Assembly (NCBI GenBank): GCA_035567895.1
Contig: DATMPC010000070.1
Location: 98,098-162,097 of the forward strand
DNA from: Terriglobales bacterium
GTDB taxonomy: Bacteria > Acidobacteriota > Terriglobia > Terriglobales > Acidobacteriaceae
DNA: 64,000 bases
Reading direction: 5' to 3'
Each line of letters starts with the position of its first letter. The stretch's first letter is position 1. A program made the position numbers and the translations under genes. Under the pieces are notes generated by a model. It was given only the letters and a program-made list of their open reading frames with translations. It did no database searches and had not been told where the DNA came from. Shown here piece after piece: positions 1 to 7,236 of the stretch.

Positions 1-195
1 TACATCGCCTGCAGACAATACTCTGCGCCGTTCGGCGAGCACCATCGAGTTTGCCATCTCCAAGTGCCACAGCGCAGGCACAATGCCACGGTTTCCGTCC
101 ATGAGCATTTGTTTTACGCGCTTTGCGTATGGAGGAATACTCTTATCGAGAAACCAGCGCAGTGCCACTGAGGCATCCAGAACGAACTTCGTCAA
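1..195 (-). CDS. PIN-domain toxin, VapC-like (partial, cut by window edge)
   Basis: The first 65 codons of a PIN-domain ribonuclease lie here; the rest is beyond the left edge. The N-terminus reads TKFVLDASVALRWFLDKS, the usual first PIN strand with its metal-binding Asp, and a second acidic residue sits in WHLEMAN. The start is TTG, and it overlaps the stop of the upstream antitoxin as TTGA, so the two are probably translationally coupled. PIN toxins of this type cleave RNA and are neutralised by the adjacent antitoxin. The C-terminal acidic residues cannot be checked here. Confidence 0.8.
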   Translation of the reverse strand, partial: MTKFVLDASVALRWFLDKSIPPYAKRVKQMLMDGNRGIVPALWHLEMANSMVLAERRRVLSAGDV

Positions 196-428
196 CTGCG
201 GCCCTCTTCAATGAGCGATTTGATTCTCGTTCGTTTGCTCAGTTTGGAACGTTTTCGGATTCGCTCAATATCCTGAAATACTTCTCTCAAGCTTGTCTCC
301 GGACGAGCAGGCACAATCAGGGCAGTAAGCTTGCCCCGGCGTGTAATCCCAATCTTGTGCCCATCACTGGCTTGATCGACCAATTCAGATAGCTTTTGTT
401 TTGCCTCAAATAATCCGATTGTACGCAT
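192..428 (-). CDS. Phd/YefM-type antitoxin
   Basis: A 78-residue protein beginning MRTIGLFEAKQKLSELVDQA, the standard Phd/YefM N-terminal fold that binds DNA and represses its own operon. The C-terminal half (EVFQDIERIRKRSKLSKRT) is basic and amphipathic and would wrap the toxin. I chose the ATG at 428 because the domain begins there; an in-frame ATG 21 bases upstream is possible. It overlaps the PIN toxin by 4 bases. No clear operator palindrome is seen in the 99 bases upstream of it. Confidence 0.82.
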   Translation of the reverse strand: MRTIGLFEAKQKLSELVDQASDGHKIGITRRGKLTALIVPARPETSLREVFQDIERIRKRSKLSKRTRIKSLIEEGRS

Positions 429-527
429 GATGCTGGCATTGTACCTCACATCTAGATGAATCTTCTAGATGGTTACTTTCTCACAAAATAACATCGATCT
501 GCACAAAAAACACTTGCGATCGGATAT

Positions 528-1322
528 TTAGGTGAAGAACTCGCCTTGGCACACGAGACGTGCTGGACCTTCGAGTAACAAAGCGTCAGCTCCATCCCAA
601 TGGACGACTTGTTTGCCTCCGGGAGCCTGAACCTCAACCGGAGAGGCGACATACCCACGGTGAATACCGGCGATGGCGGATGCGCAGGATCCCGTGCCCG
701 ACGACTGAGTCTCTCCCGCTCCACGTTCGAAGATGCGGAATTCTATTCTGTTAGGTCCGAGCACCTTCACGAACTCCACGTTTGTTCCCTGGGGGAATTC
801 GCGACCCTGGCCAATCGCCTCTGCGCGAGCTTGCCATCCGCCGGGGAACTGTTCGACGAACTCCACGAAATGCGGATTCCCGGTTGAAATCACGAGCCCC
901 TTCGCATTTCCGCCGGGAACAGAAATGGTTTTCTCCCCCAGCACTTCAGCATGTCCCATCTCGACGGCAAATTCGAATTCGTGCTCTGAGCGGCGGAGAA
1001 GCATGCACTCCTTTTCTCCGGCGGCGGTCAGCACGCGAACTTCAGAGCCACCGCGCGTCTCTACCACCCATGCGGCAACGCAGCGAGTTCCATTTCCGGA
1101 GATCTCCGCCTCTGAGCCGTCGGCATTGAAGAGTCGAGCAATCACGCGACCATCTGCTTCGATGCTTACCCACTCGACACCGTCAGCTCCGACACCGCGA
1201 TGCCGATCGCAGAGTCGTCGAGAGAGACCGGCTGGATCGTCACTCATATTTGCCGACTCGACAATGAGGAAGTCATTGCCGCAGGCCTCAGCTTTAAAAA
1301 AGGGGATGGACTTTGGACTCAT
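528..1322 (-). CDS. dapF: Diaminopimelate epimerase
   Basis: A 264-residue cytoplasmic enzyme that converts LL- to meso-diaminopimelate, the precursor of lysine and of the peptidoglycan cross-link. Both halves of the pseudo-symmetric fold carry their catalytic cysteine: C81 in GNGTRC and C213 in SSGTGSCAS. The N-terminal F-KAEACGNDFLIVE and the GTNVEFV segment are also as in the family. Length is normal (about 265-280). Its ATG overlaps the stop of the MgtC-like gene as ATGA, so the two are co-transcribed and probably coupled. Confidence 0.95.
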   Translation of the reverse strand: MSPKSIPFFKAEACGNDFLIVESANMSDDPAGLSRRLCDRHRGVGADGVEWVSIEADGRVIARLFNADGSEAEISGNGTRCVAAWVVETRGGSEVRVLTAAGEKECMLLRRSEHEFEFAVEMGHAEVLGEKTISVPGGNAKGLVISTGNPHFVEFVEQFPGGWQARAEAIGQGREFPQGTNVEFVKVLGPNRIEFRIFERGAGETQSSGTGSCASAIAGIHRGYVASPVEVQAPGGKQVVHWDGADALLLEGPARLVCQGEFFT

Positions 1323-2005
1323 TCCTCAGAAACCGCATTAAAGGTGGAGATGCTCTCGAAATCCGGAGCCAGTTTGAGGGCGGCCTGAAGCTTCTCGTGC
1401 TCTGGTAGCGTACAAGTAATGGTAAACGTCACACGCGATAGATTTTGCGATCGGCCAACTTGGAGTCCCTGCATCGAGAGACGGTGATCCTCGATTAGTT
1501 CATTGAGCTCATCGAGAATCTTGGGAGCGCTCTCACCTTTGATCTCGTAACTCATAGTCAGGCTCTTCAATCCGAGCTTGGCTTCGATCGAGCCGAGAAC
1601 GAGCAGTGCGAGAAGAATAATGGTTGTCGCGAACGTAGCCAGCAGGTAATGACCCGCACCGGCGGCAATACCTATCGATGCGACCACCCAAATCGTGGCC
1701 GCGGTAGTAAGTCCTGAGACTCCCCCCTTCGCATGAAGAATTGCTCCCGCTCCAAGAAAGCCCACGCCTTGAACTATGTTTGAGGCGATGCGGGTGCGAT
1801 CGGCAAGGCTTGGATCGGGAATGATGTCCGATAGAATCGTGAACATCGCCGCTCCGAAACAGATAAACATATTGGTGCGGATGCCTGCGCTCTTGCGGTG
1901 AATCGTCCGCTCCAGACCAATCAATCCGCCCAGTAACCCCGCGAGCAGCAGGCGCGCGACGCTCGAGGATAGAAACATCATGTGTTTCCATTGGAGGTCG
2001 GACAT
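1319..2005 (-). CDS. MgtC/SapB-family membrane protein
   Basis: About 228 residues. The N-terminal half is the MgtC/SapB domain: several hydrophobic helices with the family signature GGLIGLERTIHRKSAGIRTN and QGVGFLGAGAIL, followed by GLTTAATIWV. A soluble C-terminal half (ELIEDHRLSMQGLQVGR...) resembles the ACT-like tail seen on many MgtC proteins. MgtC proteins act at the inner membrane and are linked to Mg2+ limitation and F-ATPase control; the substrate here is unknown. I start at 2005; an ATG at 2023 is also possible. The frame stays open upstream into the ADOP gene, but that part is a shadow. Confidence 0.85.
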   Translation of the reverse strand: MSDLQWKHMMFLSSSVARLLLAGLLGGLIGLERTIHRKSAGIRTNMFICFGAAMFTILSDIIPDPSLADRTRIASNIVQGVGFLGAGAILHAKGGVSGLTTAATIWVVASIGIAAGAGHYLLATFATTIILLALLVLGSIEAKLGLKSLTMSYEIKGESAPKILDELNELIEDHRLSMQGLQVGRSQNLSRVTFTITCTLPEHEKLQAALKLAPDFESISTFNAVSEE

Positions 2006-2099
2006 GTGAGACAGCGGTTGCATGGGAGAACTCGCGATTCTAGCAAAGCCGCTGGGTTGGAGTTTGAAGGACGGGATTGTGAGGCTATTCAGCTGCAAC

Positions 2100-2127
2100 G
2101 TAGAGACGCAGCATGCTACGTCTCTAC
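2100..2127. repeat. Short palindrome, gtagagacg family
   Basis: A 9-base arm (gtagagacg) and its exact complement (cgtctctac) flank a 10-base loop in the 134-base gap between the ADOP and MgtC-like genes. A related hairpin ending in the same cgtctctac arm lies at 41831-41860 and a decayed look-alike near 12283-12300. It may act as a terminator for the ADOP gene, but there is no T tract. Confidence 0.55.
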
Positions 2128-2139
2128 CCTGCCCCACGC

Positions 2140-4815
2140 CTATTCGTATCGAAGCGCTACCGTTGGATCCACTCTCATGGCTCGATGTGCTGGAACGTAG
2201 CAGGCAAACAGGGCAACACCGCACAAGAGCAGAGCGACTGCCGTGAATGTTAGAGGGTCGCTTGGTTTAATTCCGAACAGCATGTGCGAGAGCAACCTCG
2301 TCAACCCAAGGGCAGCGATCACCCCAATTCCGAGTCCAACCAGCGTCATACGAGCGCCATCGTTCAAGACAAGGCGTAATACGTCGATGCGTTGGGCACC
2401 TAAAGCCATCCGGACTCCGATTTCCTGCGTTCGCTGTCCCACCAAGTAAGAGAGCACGCCATAAATTCCTACGCTGGCCAGCAGCAGGGCAATTCCGGCA
2501 AAGACGGCAAGCAGAGTCATCGCGAAGCGTTTTTGTCCGATCGAATGAGCGACGATCTGCTCAAGCGGCTCCGGAGAGAAAACGACGAGTTCTCCACTAG
2601 CGTCGAGCAAGCGTTGGCGCATTTCTTCAAAGGACGGCACGCCCGGTCGCGTGGTGCGCAGATAGACATCGGAGGCCAATCCTCCACGCTTGAGTGCGCT
2701 GTCGGGTACCTGCATGATGGGCTCGTACATCTGCGCATGCAACGGACTCTTCGCGTCAGAATCCAAGCCCCACTGGTTCACGTGGGCGACAACGCCGACG
2801 ATCTGCGGATTCGGAGCCTTGTCAGGATCATTCGGATCCGTGTTTACGTTGATGAATTGCCCGATGGGCTCCTCGTCGGGAAAATACTTTTCGGCAAAAC
2901 TTTCATCGATGACCGCCACTCTCGGAGCGTGCTCGTTGTCGGCAACGGTAAAGAACCGTCCACGCTTGAGCTGTATCTGCATGGCCTTAAGGTAATCAGG
3001 CTCGACAGCGTAGTGCAGCGTCATGGGCAGTTGGCTTCGTGGGGGCATCGGCCTGCCGACTATCCAGAAGTAATCGTCGTTGTCCGACTGCATAACGGTA
3101 GCTCCCCAACTGAACGACACTCCTTCAACGCCAGGAAGGGACGCCAGTTTGTCATGAAGTTGCCGCTGGTTAGAGCGAATGAGATCTGGAGACTTGCCTT
3201 TATAAGAAGCCGGTCCCGAAAAGGAAAAAGTCATCACATTGCGGGGATTAAAGCCAGGATCAAGCCCCCAGAGCACGAACAACGTTCGAATCATCAGACC
3301 GGCTCCAATCAGCAACACCACCGCGAGCGCCATTTCGGAGATGACGAAAATGCCTTGTGCGCGGCTACGACCGGCTGCCAAAGTGCGGCCACTCTCCTTT
3401 AACGTGGAGCCAACGTCGAAACGAGATGTCTTCCAGGCTGGAGCAAGTCCAAAAGCGATGCCAGAAACGACAGAGACAATGAGCGTAAACCACAGAACGC
3501 GCTGATCGAGTCCGATATCCTCCGCACGAGGCATGGTAACGGGCATGGCAGCAATTGCAGCCGCGGTCCCGAACTTCGCCAGAACCAGTCCGAGCGCACC
3601 GCCCAGGAGCGCGAGCAATACACTTTCGGTGAGCAGTTGGCGGATTATCCGCATTTCGCCCGCCCCAAGAGCTATGCGTACGGCAAATTCACGGCTTCGG
3701 CCGGTAGCCCGCGCCAGCAGCAGATTCGCCACATTCACGCAGGCAATCAATAGCACGAACAGTACGGCGCCGAGAATCACCAGAAGCACGGGACGCATAT
3801 CGCCAACCATCTCGTCTTTGAGGGTAAGTAAGTAAGCCCTGTTACTCCCGTTGACATCGGGATAGACAATCGCCAACTCGCGAGATACGCGGTCCATATC
3901 CGCACGAGCCTGTTCGAAGGTGACTCCAGATTTCATGCGGGCTATTCCATCCAGCCCCCAGCCTGCAGCGCGATTGTTGTGAAACTGCGGCTCATTGAAT
4001 TCCCCAACCGGGACATAGACCTCGTTTGCCGGCCCTCCCCGCTGAAAGTTCTGAATGTGTAAATGGAAGCTCGACGGGACCACTCCAATGATCGTGCGAC
4101 CAACATCATTCAGAACCATGCGCTGCCCAATAATGTTGGGATCAGCTCCATACCTGCGCTTCCACAGGGCTTCCGTGATCATTACGGTTGGGTTGGCGCC
4201 TAGCCGATCTTCGTCACCGGAGAAGGTGCGTCCCAAAAGAGGATTCACTCCGAGGATCTCAAAGAACCCGGCCGAGATCATCTCTCCATGCAGATGCTCG
4301 GGTTCCCCATGTCCTGAAAGATTGAATCCAGCTTGCCGGTATACGGCCATCGCGCTGAAGCTGCGATTCATCCTGCGCCAGTCTTCGAAGTTCGGATATG
4401 AAATCGAACCGTTCTTGAAGTTGGGCATTTCGGTGAATAAGGAAACCAGTTGCTCCGGCTGCGGGAAAGGCAGCGGATTGAGCAATACGCCATTCACGAC
4501 TGAAAAAATGGCGGTATTTGCACCGATACCCAGTGCGAGCGTCATAATTGCAATGAGCGCAAAGCCCGGCGACTTGACCAGCATGCGAGCGCCGTACCGC
4601 AAATCTTGCCAAAAAGCCTCGAGAGAGGCTCCCGACCACATTCCACGTGTCGCTTCCTTCACCTGCATAACGTTACCGAACTCCTTGAGGGCGGAATTGC
4701 GGGCATCGGGAACACCCTGCCCATTTTGGATCCGATCTTTCGCTGCCATGTTCAGATGAAATCGAATTTCGTCGTTCAAATCGGAATCTTTTTGTGGCCT
4801 GTCGAATAAAGACAT
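2140..4815 (-). CDS. ADOP-family (MacB/FtsX-like) duplicated permease
   Basis: An 891-residue membrane protein. After a short soluble N-terminal segment (FDRPQKDSDLNDEIRFHLNM) comes DLRYGARMLVKSPGF, then a first FtsX-type unit with a large extracytoplasmic MacB-like domain and three helices ending near residue 470. A second, shorter periplasmic domain and three more helices close the protein (EIGVRMALGAQRIDVLRLVL in the last unit). This is the architecture of the acidobacterial duplicated orphan permeases, which lack a linked ATPase; none is encoded nearby. MacB-like permeases usually do mechanotransmission or export, but the cargo is unknown. The PadR gene 46 bases upstream is the usual partner. 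Confidence 0.9.
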   Translation of the reverse strand: MSLFDRPQKDSDLNDEIRFHLNMAAKDRIQNGQGVPDARNSALKEFGNVMQVKEATRGMWSGASLEAFWQDLRYGARMLVKSPGFALIAIMTLALGIGANTAIFSVVNGVLLNPLPFPQPEQLVSLFTEMPNFKNGSISYPNFEDWRRMNRSFSAMAVYRQAGFNLSGHGEPEHLHGEMISAGFFEILGVNPLLGRTFSGDEDRLGANPTVMITEALWKRRYGADPNIIGQRMVLNDVGRTIIGVVPSSFHLHIQNFQRGGPANEVYVPVGEFNEPQFHNNRAAGWGLDGIARMKSGVTFEQARADMDRVSRELAIVYPDVNGSNRAYLLTLKDEMVGDMRPVLLVILGAVLFVLLIACVNVANLLLARATGRSREFAVRIALGAGEMRIIRQLLTESVLLALLGGALGLVLAKFGTAAAIAAMPVTMPRAEDIGLDQRVLWFTLIVSVVSGIAFGLAPAWKTSRFDVGSTLKESGRTLAAGRSRAQGIFVISEMALAVVLLIGAGLMIRTLFVLWGLDPGFNPRNVMTFSFSGPASYKGKSPDLIRSNQRQLHDKLASLPGVEGVSFSWGATVMQSDNDDYFWIVGRPMPPRSQLPMTLHYAVEPDYLKAMQIQLKRGRFFTVADNEHAPRVAVIDESFAEKYFPDEEPIGQFINVNTDPNDPDKAPNPQIVGVVAHVNQWGLDSDAKSPLHAQMYEPIMQVPDSALKRGGLASDVYLRTTRPGVPSFEEMRQRLLDASGELVVFSPEPLEQIVAHSIGQKRFAMTLLAVFAGIALLLASVGIYGVLSYLVGQRTQEIGVRMALGAQRIDVLRLVLNDGARMTLVGLGIGVIAALGLTRLLSHMLFGIKPSDPLTFTAVALLLCGVALFACYVPAHRAMRVDPTVALRYE

Positions 4816-4861
4816 TCGATTCTCCGATTGAGAGCAGTTCGCGTGCGGACGATTGAAGTTT

Positions 4862-5212
4862 TTACTCCGTGCGAACCGGATTCAGCACTGCCGCAATCGC
4901 GTCCGACATCTGCGTCCAGCGGGAGCGTTCTTCGGTGAGTTGCTTACGCCCTGCCGCCGTAAGCTGATAAAACTTCGCGCGCTGATTGTTCTCAGTAAGC
5001 TTCCACTCCGACTTGATCCACTTCTGCTTCTCCAGGCGATGCAGCGCGGGATAGAGCGATCCAGTATCGACCTGAAGAACATCTCCGGAATGCGTACGGA
5101 TCACCTGGCTGATGCCATATCCGTGCTGCTCTCCCCACATCAAGGTTTGCAGAATCAGGAGATCAAGCGTGCCCTGCAGCAGTTCAATGCGGTTTTGATA
5201 ACGAGGATTCAA
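4862..5212 (-). CDS. PadR-family transcriptional regulator (ADOP-linked)
   Basis: A 116-residue winged-helix repressor. ELLQGTLDLLILQTL and EQHGYGISQVI mark the N-terminal HTH; VDTGSLYPALHRLEKQKWIKSEW is the recognition helix and wing; a C-terminal helix (GRKQLTEERSRWTQMSDAIAAVL) provides the dimer interface. The start is TTG, supported by GGAG five bases upstream. It lies 46 bases upstream of the ADOP permease on the same strand, the pairing known from Acidobacteriota genomes, so it probably controls that transporter. Confidence 0.93.
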   Translation of the reverse strand: MNPRYQNRIELLQGTLDLLILQTLMWGEQHGYGISQVIRTHSGDVLQVDTGSLYPALHRLEKQKWIKSEWKLTENNQRAKFYQLTAAGRKQLTEERSRWTQMSDAIAAVLNPVRTE

Positions 5213-5231
5213 TTCAGCTCCAGGAGGTAGT

Positions 5232-5256
5232 GCGTCTACATGATGGTTGTAGACGC
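5232..5256. promoter_or_regulatory. Inverted repeat upstream of padR-like gene, candidate operator
   Basis: Perfect 9-base arms gcgtctaca / tgtagacgc separated by 7 bases, 20 bases upstream of the PadR start codon. Dyads of this size in front of PadR genes are often autoregulatory operators. It also resembles the short palindromes dispersed in this genome, so the role is an inference. Confidence 0.45.
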
Positions 5257-5407
5257 TCTACGTCCCTTTCGGTTAGCACGTTCTGCGCCGAACAGCAGTT
5301 AGATTGATTTTTGCGGGACTTAATGAGCCTGGATTGGCAGACGAGCGGTCAGTCCCCGGATTTTGTCCCCGGATTTCCTCCGAGGAGCATCACCTTCCTG
5401 GCTATCG

Positions 5408-5442
5408 CCAGCGCCAACAACAGCGGTTGTTGTTGGCGCTGG
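5408..5442. repeat. Perfect 15-bp hairpin
   Basis: A 15-base arm (5408-5422) is exactly complementary to 5428-5442, with a 5-base loop gcggt. It lies at the edge of repeat element A, far from any gene end, with no T tract on either side. It has no counterpart at the same place in element B. Confidence 0.6.
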
Positions 5443-5455
5443 GTTCCCTCTCTCA

Positions 5456-5830
5456 GTAGAGCAACGGATTGTGAAAATATTTTTTCCTTGCTTTGTAACC
5501 CGTTCAGCAGACTAAGGCGAAGAATTCGTAGAGCAACGGATGAAACTTGCTTTCTCCTGATCTCTTGCGCCATCATGCAGAGGTGCGCATCAATCCCACT
5601 TTAGGAAGTGAGCTACCGGCTACTTGCCGCTGGCTGATGGCGGCGCGTCATGGAGTAATGGGAATCCCATCGCCATGCCAGGGCGATCCCATCCAAATCC
5701 CATCTAATTTTGTGGGATGTCCCACGGTGATCCCATCGGGCGCGTGGGATTATCCCATCGTGATCCCATGCCTGCGATGGGATCTCGATGGGATCTCGAC
5801 GCCTAAGTCCTTTCGATCATGGGATCGGGG
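5456..5830. repeat. Dispersed repeat element A (related to element B at 53895)
   Basis: The element starts with two copies of gtagagcaacgga spaced 72 bases apart (5456 and 5528), followed by ttgcgccatcat (5565), a variable part, and ends around taagtccttt-gatca (5804-5818). Element B has the same order and the same 72-base spacing. The variable part (about 5655-5826) holds 11 occurrences of ATCCCA or its complement TGGGAT and none of ATCCCC/GGGGAT. No conserved coding frame exists: a one-base length difference between A and B in the conserved part shifts the frame. The rest of the gene-free stretch 5213-6104 shows only minor dyads, such as cgattgc/gcaatcg near 5958-5981. Confidence 0.75.
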
Positions 5831-6104
5831 GGGAAATGGCTGCCGGCATCCGGCCTTCGGCTGCTTCACGCGGGACCGTGCGCTGCAAATACTCTGACGG
5901 CGGCTGAAAAATCCCGGAAAATCCTCGGGGCAAACCTCGGGCAAACACAAGATGTTCGATTGCTTGGATGTGGGCAATCGAAGACGTTGCGTTACGGCCA
6001 AGGTTGATCTTGGGCCAAGTCCTTTGAACGTTTGAACGTTGAATTTGGGCGAAAGGGTGAGGGGTACGGCGTTTGCAGATCGGGCTTCGAAATTCAAATG
6101 TTGC

Positions 6105-6135
6105 AGCCGTGGAATTGGGCGTGAATTCCACGGCT
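6105..6135 (-). terminator. Candidate terminator hairpin of the SYLF gene
   Basis: Perfect 12-base arms (agccgtggaatt and its complement) with a 7-base loop, 24 bases after the stop codon of the SYLF gene on the minus strand. There is no clear T run after the stem, so termination is inferred from position and stem strength. Confidence 0.5.
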
Positions 6136-6159
6136 ACTGTTGCGACTGCACGCTTCGAA

Positions 6160-6867
6160 TTAGTCCCGCACTGCCGCTTTGGCTTCGCCAAAGTCTTTGC
6201 GCACGGCGGAGATGAACTGCTCCGAGCCGGTTGGTGGGCGGATGGAACCGTTCAGAATGTTCTCGAAGTCAAGGTCTTTTCCATAGAACGTGCGCGTGTC
6301 GCCGCCGTTCTGCTCAAACCAGCTCCCTTTCAGCGAAATGCCTGCGAACAATCCGCGCGAGCGCGAGTAAGTAAGGATTTCGGAATGCATGGCGATATTG
6401 GTATCCGCAGCGGCGGTTCTGCCGACCGGACCAGCAGAAGCAGATGCGTCAGCGCCAAGCTTTATCTTGTGGGCCATCAACGACTGCACTCCGCGCTCAT
6501 TCATGAAAAGCATGACGACATCGACGGCTTGACCACCGATCTGCAGCCCAAACGTTCCGCCGCCGAGCCGGTAGAACGCGGGAGCGCTCCAACCCTTGGC
6601 GGTTTTGCAGGTGACAACACCTTGACCGTACTCGCCTCCAAAGCCAAAGCCGGCTTTCATCATCGTGGGAATGACTCCAACGCACTCAGCGTTGGCCAGA
6701 ATCTCCTGGGGAACACCCTTGTCTGGCGCCGAAGTGATTTGGTCGAGGATGGTTCCTGCTTTGTTGAGTCGTTCGCGGAGTTTCTCGCGATCTCCTTCGT
6801 CCTTCGCAAAGCACAGCGTCGTCAGAAGGATCGATGCGGAGATTAGAGAAATTAGTCTTGTTGTCAA
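6160..6867 (-). CDS. Secreted SYLF-domain (Ysc84-like) protein
   Basis: A 235-residue protein with an N-terminal signal peptide (LISLISASILLTTLCFA) and one SYLF domain: ANAECVGVIPTMMKAGFGFGGEYGQGVV, GWSAPAFYRLGGGTFGLQIGGQAVDVVMLFMNERGV and TYSRSRGLFAGISLKG are the classic blocks. SYLF domains bind phosphoinositide lipids in eukaryotes; bacterial secreted versions are of unknown function and presumably act in the periplasm or at the outer membrane. The start is TTG with GAGGT six bases upstream. It is a single gene, pointing away from the PilZ/TonB gene. Confidence 0.88.
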   Translation of the reverse strand: MTTRLISLISASILLTTLCFAKDEGDREKLRERLNKAGTILDQITSAPDKGVPQEILANAECVGVIPTMMKAGFGFGGEYGQGVVTCKTAKGWSAPAFYRLGGGTFGLQIGGQAVDVVMLFMNERGVQSLMAHKIKLGADASASAGPVGRTAAADTNIAMHSEILTYSRSRGLFAGISLKGSWFEQNGGDTRTFYGKDLDFENILNGSIRPPTGSEQFISAVRKDFGEAKAAVRD

Positions 6868-7236
6868 AGTGTTACCTCGCTTATCTATTTCGACTGCACT
6901 TCTCGGGCCTTAACTGCGCCGAACACGAAAGTTGAGGGACTCACGCTGGAAGCAACTTTTTTTCACAGCCCGCCAAGTTCACAAGAGGCCGGTATCGTCG
7001 CTCCGAAACGTCCACCCTTGTAACTCTGCTCAATCCGTTCAACAACTTAAGGGAGTGTTAATGATTGAGTTATCGAGTTCGGAGGTTGGGAGCAATGATG
7101 CATCACCCTCTGACACAACGTTACTAAAAAACACTGCCCCTGAGGTCCACGACCTTCGTTATCTGACCCATGACAGTAAATAAGGTGTGTAATTCGGGCG
7201 AGGCTAGGCGCGAAATTTCCTGAGAAACCGAACTCA
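6868..7236. other. Intergenic region between divergent genes
   Basis: 369 bases between the SYLF gene and the PilZ/TonB gene, which diverge, so promoters for both must lie here. I cannot single out a convincing -35/-10 pair. A 40-codon frame starting at 7061 has a GGGAG sequence before its ATG, but its product is not recognisable and I do not call it a gene. Confidence 0.4.

Noticed and set aside
2533..3402. A 289-codon open frame on the plus strand
   Set aside because: It is antisense to the ADOP permease gene and has no recognisable domain.
5650..5830. Clustered short repeats that could be taken for a CRISPR array
   Set aside because: The repeat unit is only 6-9 bases, spacing is irregular, both orientations occur, and there are no cas genes.
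7061..7183. A 40-codon frame with GGGAG before its ATG
   Set aside because: The product is low-complexity and polar with no recognisable motif, and there is no promoter or terminator around it.
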